The notes under the pieces were generated by a model, which saw only the letters and a program-made list of their open reading frames with translations, was not told where the DNA came from and searched no databases. A program made the translations under genes and the position numbers. 33,145 bases of DNA from Paracoccaceae bacterium (GTDB lineage Bacteria > Pseudomonadota > Alphaproteobacteria > Rhodobacterales > Rhodobacteraceae), in NCBI GenBank assembly GCA_020630695.1, contig JAHDIS010000044.1, positions 2,968-36,112 on the forward strand, read 5' to 3'. Numbering within the stretch: position 1 is the first letter of the stretch; the number at the start of each line of letters is the position of its first letter. This document shows, one piece after another, positions 28,262-33,145 of the stretch.

Positions 28262-29581
28262 ATGAAATACACGCGCGCTGATTTTCCCGAGGGCTTTCTC
28301 TTCGGAACGGCCACCTCTTCCTATCAGATCGAAGGACATGGATTCGGCGGTGCCGGCCGCACCCATTGGGACGATTTCGCAGCCACACCCGGTAATGTGG
28401 TGCGGGCCGAACATGGCCTGCGCGCCTGCGATCACTATCACCGCTATGAAGAAGACCTCGACCTGATCGCTGCCGCCGGTTTTGACTGCTATCGGTTTTC
28501 GACCTCTTGGGCCCGCGTCATGCCAGACGGCAAGACAGTGAACCCCGAAGGGATCGATTTTTATGATCGCCTGACGGACGCAATGCTGGAGCGTGGAATC
28601 AAGCCCTGCGCGACGCTCTATCATTGGGAATTGCCCTCGCCGCTCGCCGATCTGGGGGGATGGCGCAATCGGGACATCGCCGGGTGGTTCAGCGATTTTA
28701 CAACCGCCATCATGGGAAAGATCGGCGACCGAATGCATTCCGTCGCGCCCATCAACGAGCCGTGGTGCGTTGCTTTTCTGAGCCACTTCCTTGGTCATCA
28801 TGCGCCCGGCCTTCGCGACATCCGGGCCACCGCGCGCGCAATGCATCACGTTCTGCTGGCGCATGGCACAGCCATCCAAGCCATGCGGTCACTGGGGCTA
28901 GGAAACCTTGGCGGTGTGTTCAACATGGAATGGGCGACGCCCGCAGACGACAGCGAAGCCGCAAAAGCCGCGGCGGCGCTCTATGACGGGTACTACAATC
29001 ACTGGTACATGAGCGGCGTGTTCAAAGGCGAATACCCCCAAATCGTTCTTGATGGCCTCGAAGAGCATCTACCGCAAGGGTGGCATGACGATTTCGGCGT
29101 GATCACGTCACCCGTGGATTGGTGTGGGATCAACTACTACACCCGTAAGGTCATCGCCCCGACAAGCGGGCCCTGGCCTGCTCATAAAGAGATTGAAGGT
29201 CCCCTCGTAAAGACCTTTATGGATTGGGAAATTTTTCCTGAAGGTCTCTATAATTTCCTAACAAGAACCGCCCGTGACTACACCGGGGATCTGCCCTTGT
29301 TCGTCACAGAAAACGGCATGGCTGCGCCCGACAAAGTCGTCGATGGCTCGGTACCTGACCCAAACCGGACAGAGTACATCAACGCCCATCTTGAGGCCGT
29401 ACAGCGCGCCATTCAGGACGGCGCCCCAGTGCAGGGATATTTCCTATGGTCCCTGCTCGACAATTACGAATGGGCACTTGGATATGAAAAACGCTTTGGC
29501 CTCGTGCATGTTGATTTCGAAAGCCTTGAACGCACGCCCAAGGCGTCATACCACGCGCTTGCGAAAGCTCTGAAAGGGTAA
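28262..29581 (+). CDS. Beta-glucosidase (GH1)
   Basis: A 439-residue cytosolic GH1 beta-glucosidase with a TIM barrel. The N-terminal signature FLFGTATSSYQIEG (12-25), the acid/base Glu166 in PINEPWC, the nucleophile Glu350 in FVTENGM, and the substrate-binding FLWSLLDNYEW near the C-terminus are all present. GAGG lies eight bases before the ATG. The 55-nt gap after aglR suggests cotranscription, so the repressor may also tune beta-glucoside use. Glucose produced here and by AglA would feed the glucokinase encoded 5 nt downstream. Subfamily substrate (cellobiose, beta-glucoside or a plant or algal glycoside) cannot be told by reading. Confidence 0.94.
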   Translation: MKYTRADFPEGFLFGTATSSYQIEGHGFGGAGRTHWDDFAATPGNVVRAEHGLRACDHYHRYEEDLDLIAAAGFDCYRFSTSWARVMPDGKTVNPEGIDFYDRLTDAMLERGIKPCATLYHWELPSPLADLGGWRNRDIAGWFSDFTTAIMGKIGDRMHSVAPINEPWCVAFLSHFLGHHAPGLRDIRATARAMHHVLLAHGTAIQAMRSLGLGNLGGVFNMEWATPADDSEAAKAAAALYDGYYNHWYMSGVFKGEYPQIVLDGLEEHLPQGWHDDFGVITSPVDWCGINYYTRKVIAPTSGPWPAHKEIEGPLVKTFMDWEIFPEGLYNFLTRTARDYTGDLPLFVTENGMAAPDKVVDGSVPDPNRTEYINAHLEAVQRAIQDGAPVQGYFLWSLLDNYEWALGYEKRFGLVHVDFESLERTPKASYHALAKALKG

Positions 29582-29586
29582 ACCAC

Positions 29587-30555
29587 ATGACAGCTGCAAA
29601 CACTGGGTCGCTCGCCGTTGTCGCAGACGTCGGCGGAACAAACACACGTGTGGCCCTGAGCCACGGCAGCGCAGTTGATGCAAACAGCATCCAGCGCTTT
29701 CGCAACAGCGAACATGAATCGCTCGATGCCGTTTTGTCGGCATACCTCAGCCAAACAGGTGCAAAACCCGGCGCGGCCTGCGTGGCTATTGCCGGCCCGG
29801 TGCGGGACGGCGTCGGAAGTCTGACAAATCTCGACTGGAGCATTTCGCGCGACACCATCGCATCCGCAACCGGCGCAAGCACGGTCGCCGTTCTGAATGA
29901 TCTTCAGGCCCAGGGTCACGCAGTGGACCACATCGCGGACGACAATTTGCAAACGATCTTGCCGGGGCAACCCGCCGGGCAGCATGCCGCCCGCCTGATG
30001 ATCGGCATTGGCACAGGTTTGAATTCCGCACCCGTGTACCGTCTTGGCGGGCAAACTCTGGTCCCGCCCGCCGAGGCTGGCCACATTTCCATTCCCGCCC
30101 AAACCGAAACCGAATTGCGGTTGGTCAAAAGCCTGAGCGCGCAACACGGCATGCCAAGCATGGAAGAGGTTCTGTCCGGGCGCGGATTTGCCAACCTGCA
30201 CGCGTGGATTTGCCAAGAGGATGGCCACGGTGTGCCGCTCGAGGCCAATGATCTGATGACGGCCTACCAAAACGGCGACCCACAGGCAGACCGGGCGGTT
30301 ACGATCTTTGTCACCATGCTGGGGCGCTATGCCAGCAACCTTGCTTTGATCAGCCTTCCCTTTGGCGGGATCTATCTGTGCGGCGGTGTTGCGCGCCATT
30401 TCGCGCCGCTGCTGTTGAAACACGGGTTCGCCGAGGCTTTTTCTGACAAAGGGCGCTTTTCCGATTTCGTTCAGCAGTTCCCTGTGCATATGATCAGCGA
30501 TGACTACGCAGCCCTGACGGGATGCGCTGGTCACCTCAGCGAATTGACCGCGTAG
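29587..30555 (+). CDS. glk: Glucokinase
   Basis: A 322-residue ATP-dependent glucokinase of the proteobacterial Glk type. The phosphate motif ADVGGTNTR (13-21), the catalytic base Asp105 in AVLNDLQAQGHAV, GIGTGLNSA, the EAGH segment, LSGRGF, and the second nucleotide motif GGIYLCGGVARH are all visible. It converts the glucose released by AglA and the GH1 enzyme to glucose 6-phosphate, presumably for the Entner-Doudoroff route. The ribosome site AAGGG overlaps the end of the beta-glucosidase gene, so the two are translationally linked. Confidence 0.95.
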   Translation: MTAANTGSLAVVADVGGTNTRVALSHGSAVDANSIQRFRNSEHESLDAVLSAYLSQTGAKPGAACVAIAGPVRDGVGSLTNLDWSISRDTIASATGASTVAVLNDLQAQGHAVDHIADDNLQTILPGQPAGQHAARLMIGIGTGLNSAPVYRLGGQTLVPPAEAGHISIPAQTETELRLVKSLSAQHGMPSMEEVLSGRGFANLHAWICQEDGHGVPLEANDLMTAYQNGDPQADRAVTIFVTMLGRYASNLALISLPFGGIYLCGGVARHFAPLLLKHGFAEAFSDKGRFSDFVQQFPVHMISDDYAALTGCAGHLSELTA

Positions 30556-30567
30556 AGGTCTTTCACT

Positions 30568-30622
30568 TTATCAACATTTTTCGAGCATGAGTGCTGATAT
30601 TTATCCACAAAAATGGATAAAT
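30568..30622. promoter_or_regulatory. AT-rich cluster of DnaA-box-like sequences
   Basis: An exact TTATCCACA (30601-30609) is flanked by the inverted near-match TTATCCATT on the other strand (30612-30620) and by TTATCAACA (30568-30576, one mismatch). The first two also form a 9-bp inverted repeat (ATTTATCCA/TGGATAAAT, 30599-30622). The region is the AT-rich glk-EamA gap. It might bind DnaA or be a local operator; it is not a recognised oriC. Confidence 0.4.
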
Positions 30623-30703
30623 AGGACAAAATCGCGTATTTCCTTGTGACCAAGCCCTGTGACCTCTATCCGAGAGAGGCACCGTCTCAGGATCCACACC
30701 CAC

Positions 30704-32943
<2,240 letters not shown>

Positions 32944-32952
32944 AGGCACAAT

Positions 32953-33005
32953 CCGGGGGCTCTGCCCCCGCCGCGCCTGTCGGCGCGCCTCCCCCGGGAT
33001 ATTTT
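32953..33005. repeat. GC-rich dispersed repeat, copy 2
   Basis: CCGGGGGCTCTGCCCCCG forms one hairpin, CCGCGCC-TGTC-GGCGCG a second, and the element ends CCCCCGGGATATTTT. It shares its plan and end with copy 1 after mnmA and may end eno transcription. Confidence 0.6.
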
Positions 33006-33050
33006 CGGCCTTATGTATCAAACGCACCAAGCCTCGGAAGGGGGTGAGGT

Positions 33051-33145
33051 GTGATTAAGGTTTTAACACTGCTTTGCTGGGTGCTTGGAGGTATAGGAAT
33101 TTTTGATGGTAAACCCGGTGTTTTTGAAATCATCAACGTCTCTGG
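33051..33145 (+). CDS. Possible 5' end of a short membrane protein gene, cut by the window edge
   Basis: A GTG preceded by a GGGGGTGAG ribosome-like run opens a frame that stays open to the last base (31 codons). It begins (M)IKVLTLLCWVLGGIGIF, hydrophobic and compatible with a signal peptide or membrane helix, then turns polar. The base composition is AT-richer than the neighbouring genes. Nothing is recognisable and the remainder lies outside the window, so this may be no gene. Confidence 0.3.
   Translation, partial: MIKVLTLLCWVLGGIGIFDGKPGVFEIINVS

Noticed and set aside
30568-30622. Chromosomal replication origin
   Set aside because: No dnaA, hemE, parAB or gidA neighbourhood and too few boxes; kept only as a DnaA-box-like cluster.

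Overview
The window looks like a chromosomal segment of a marine alphaproteobacterium of the order Rhodobacterales (Roseobacter group). The evidence is the high GC content, the neighbouring ctrA and sciP (DUF1153) genes, a Hint-domain secreted protein of the type common in that group, a Rhizobiales/Rhodobacterales-type agl alpha-glucoside operon, and LexA-type GTTC-N7-GTTC boxes. No rRNA, tRNA, CRISPR, transposase or phage gene was seen. Species assignment is not possible from sequence reading alone.

Layout. 1-1400: hisI (minus), an IscU-like scaffold gene (plus), then a region holding an unannotated 40-codon gene (minus, 1130-1252), two LexA-type boxes upstream of it, and a structured, terminator-ended RNA region downstream of it. 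1394-6846 (minus): recG and ligA overlapping by 4 nt, then ctrA and sciP. 6967-9990: mnmA (plus), ccmE (minus), a GT4 glycosyltransferase (plus). 10090-13207 (plus): valine catabolism, with an isobutyryl-CoA-dehydrogenase-like gene followed by an unusual continuous frame joining 3-hydroxyisobutyryl-CoA hydrolase to 3-hydroxyisobutyrate dehydrogenase. 13452-15334 (plus): a choice-of-anchor-L/Hint protein and a small DUF2892 membrane protein. 15351-19144 (minus): patatin phospholipase and uvrA, overlapping by 4 nt; uvrA has its own LexA box. 19319-20506 (plus): an exported VWA protein. 20562-31573: the sugar locus, with aglEFGAK on the minus strand, divergent aglR-bgl-glk on the plus strand, then an EamA permease. 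31666-32943: eno, then a GC-rich dispersed repeat and the start of an unknown frame.

How the genes fit together. DNA maintenance (recG, ligA, uvrA) and cell-cycle control (ctrA, sciP) share the left half. CtrA-like half-matches lie upstream of ctrA, sciP, the microprotein gene and the Hint gene. The sugar locus reads as one pathway: AglE captures alpha-glucosides, AglFGK import them, AglA hydrolyses them, the GH1 enzyme handles beta-glucosides, glucokinase makes glucose 6-phosphate, and enolase lies further along central metabolism. AglR is the likely repressor, with a perfect CCAAAGCGCTTTGG operator before aglE.

The most promising undescribed element is the recG-iscU intergenic unit: a probable SOS-controlled single-pass membrane microprotein followed by a three-way-junction RNA carrying three CUGCCUG motifs in predicted unpaired segments and ending in a strong intrinsic terminator. 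The uvrA box in the same window acts as an internal positive control for the LexA motif. All of this is read by eye; no alignments, folding programs or database searches were run.
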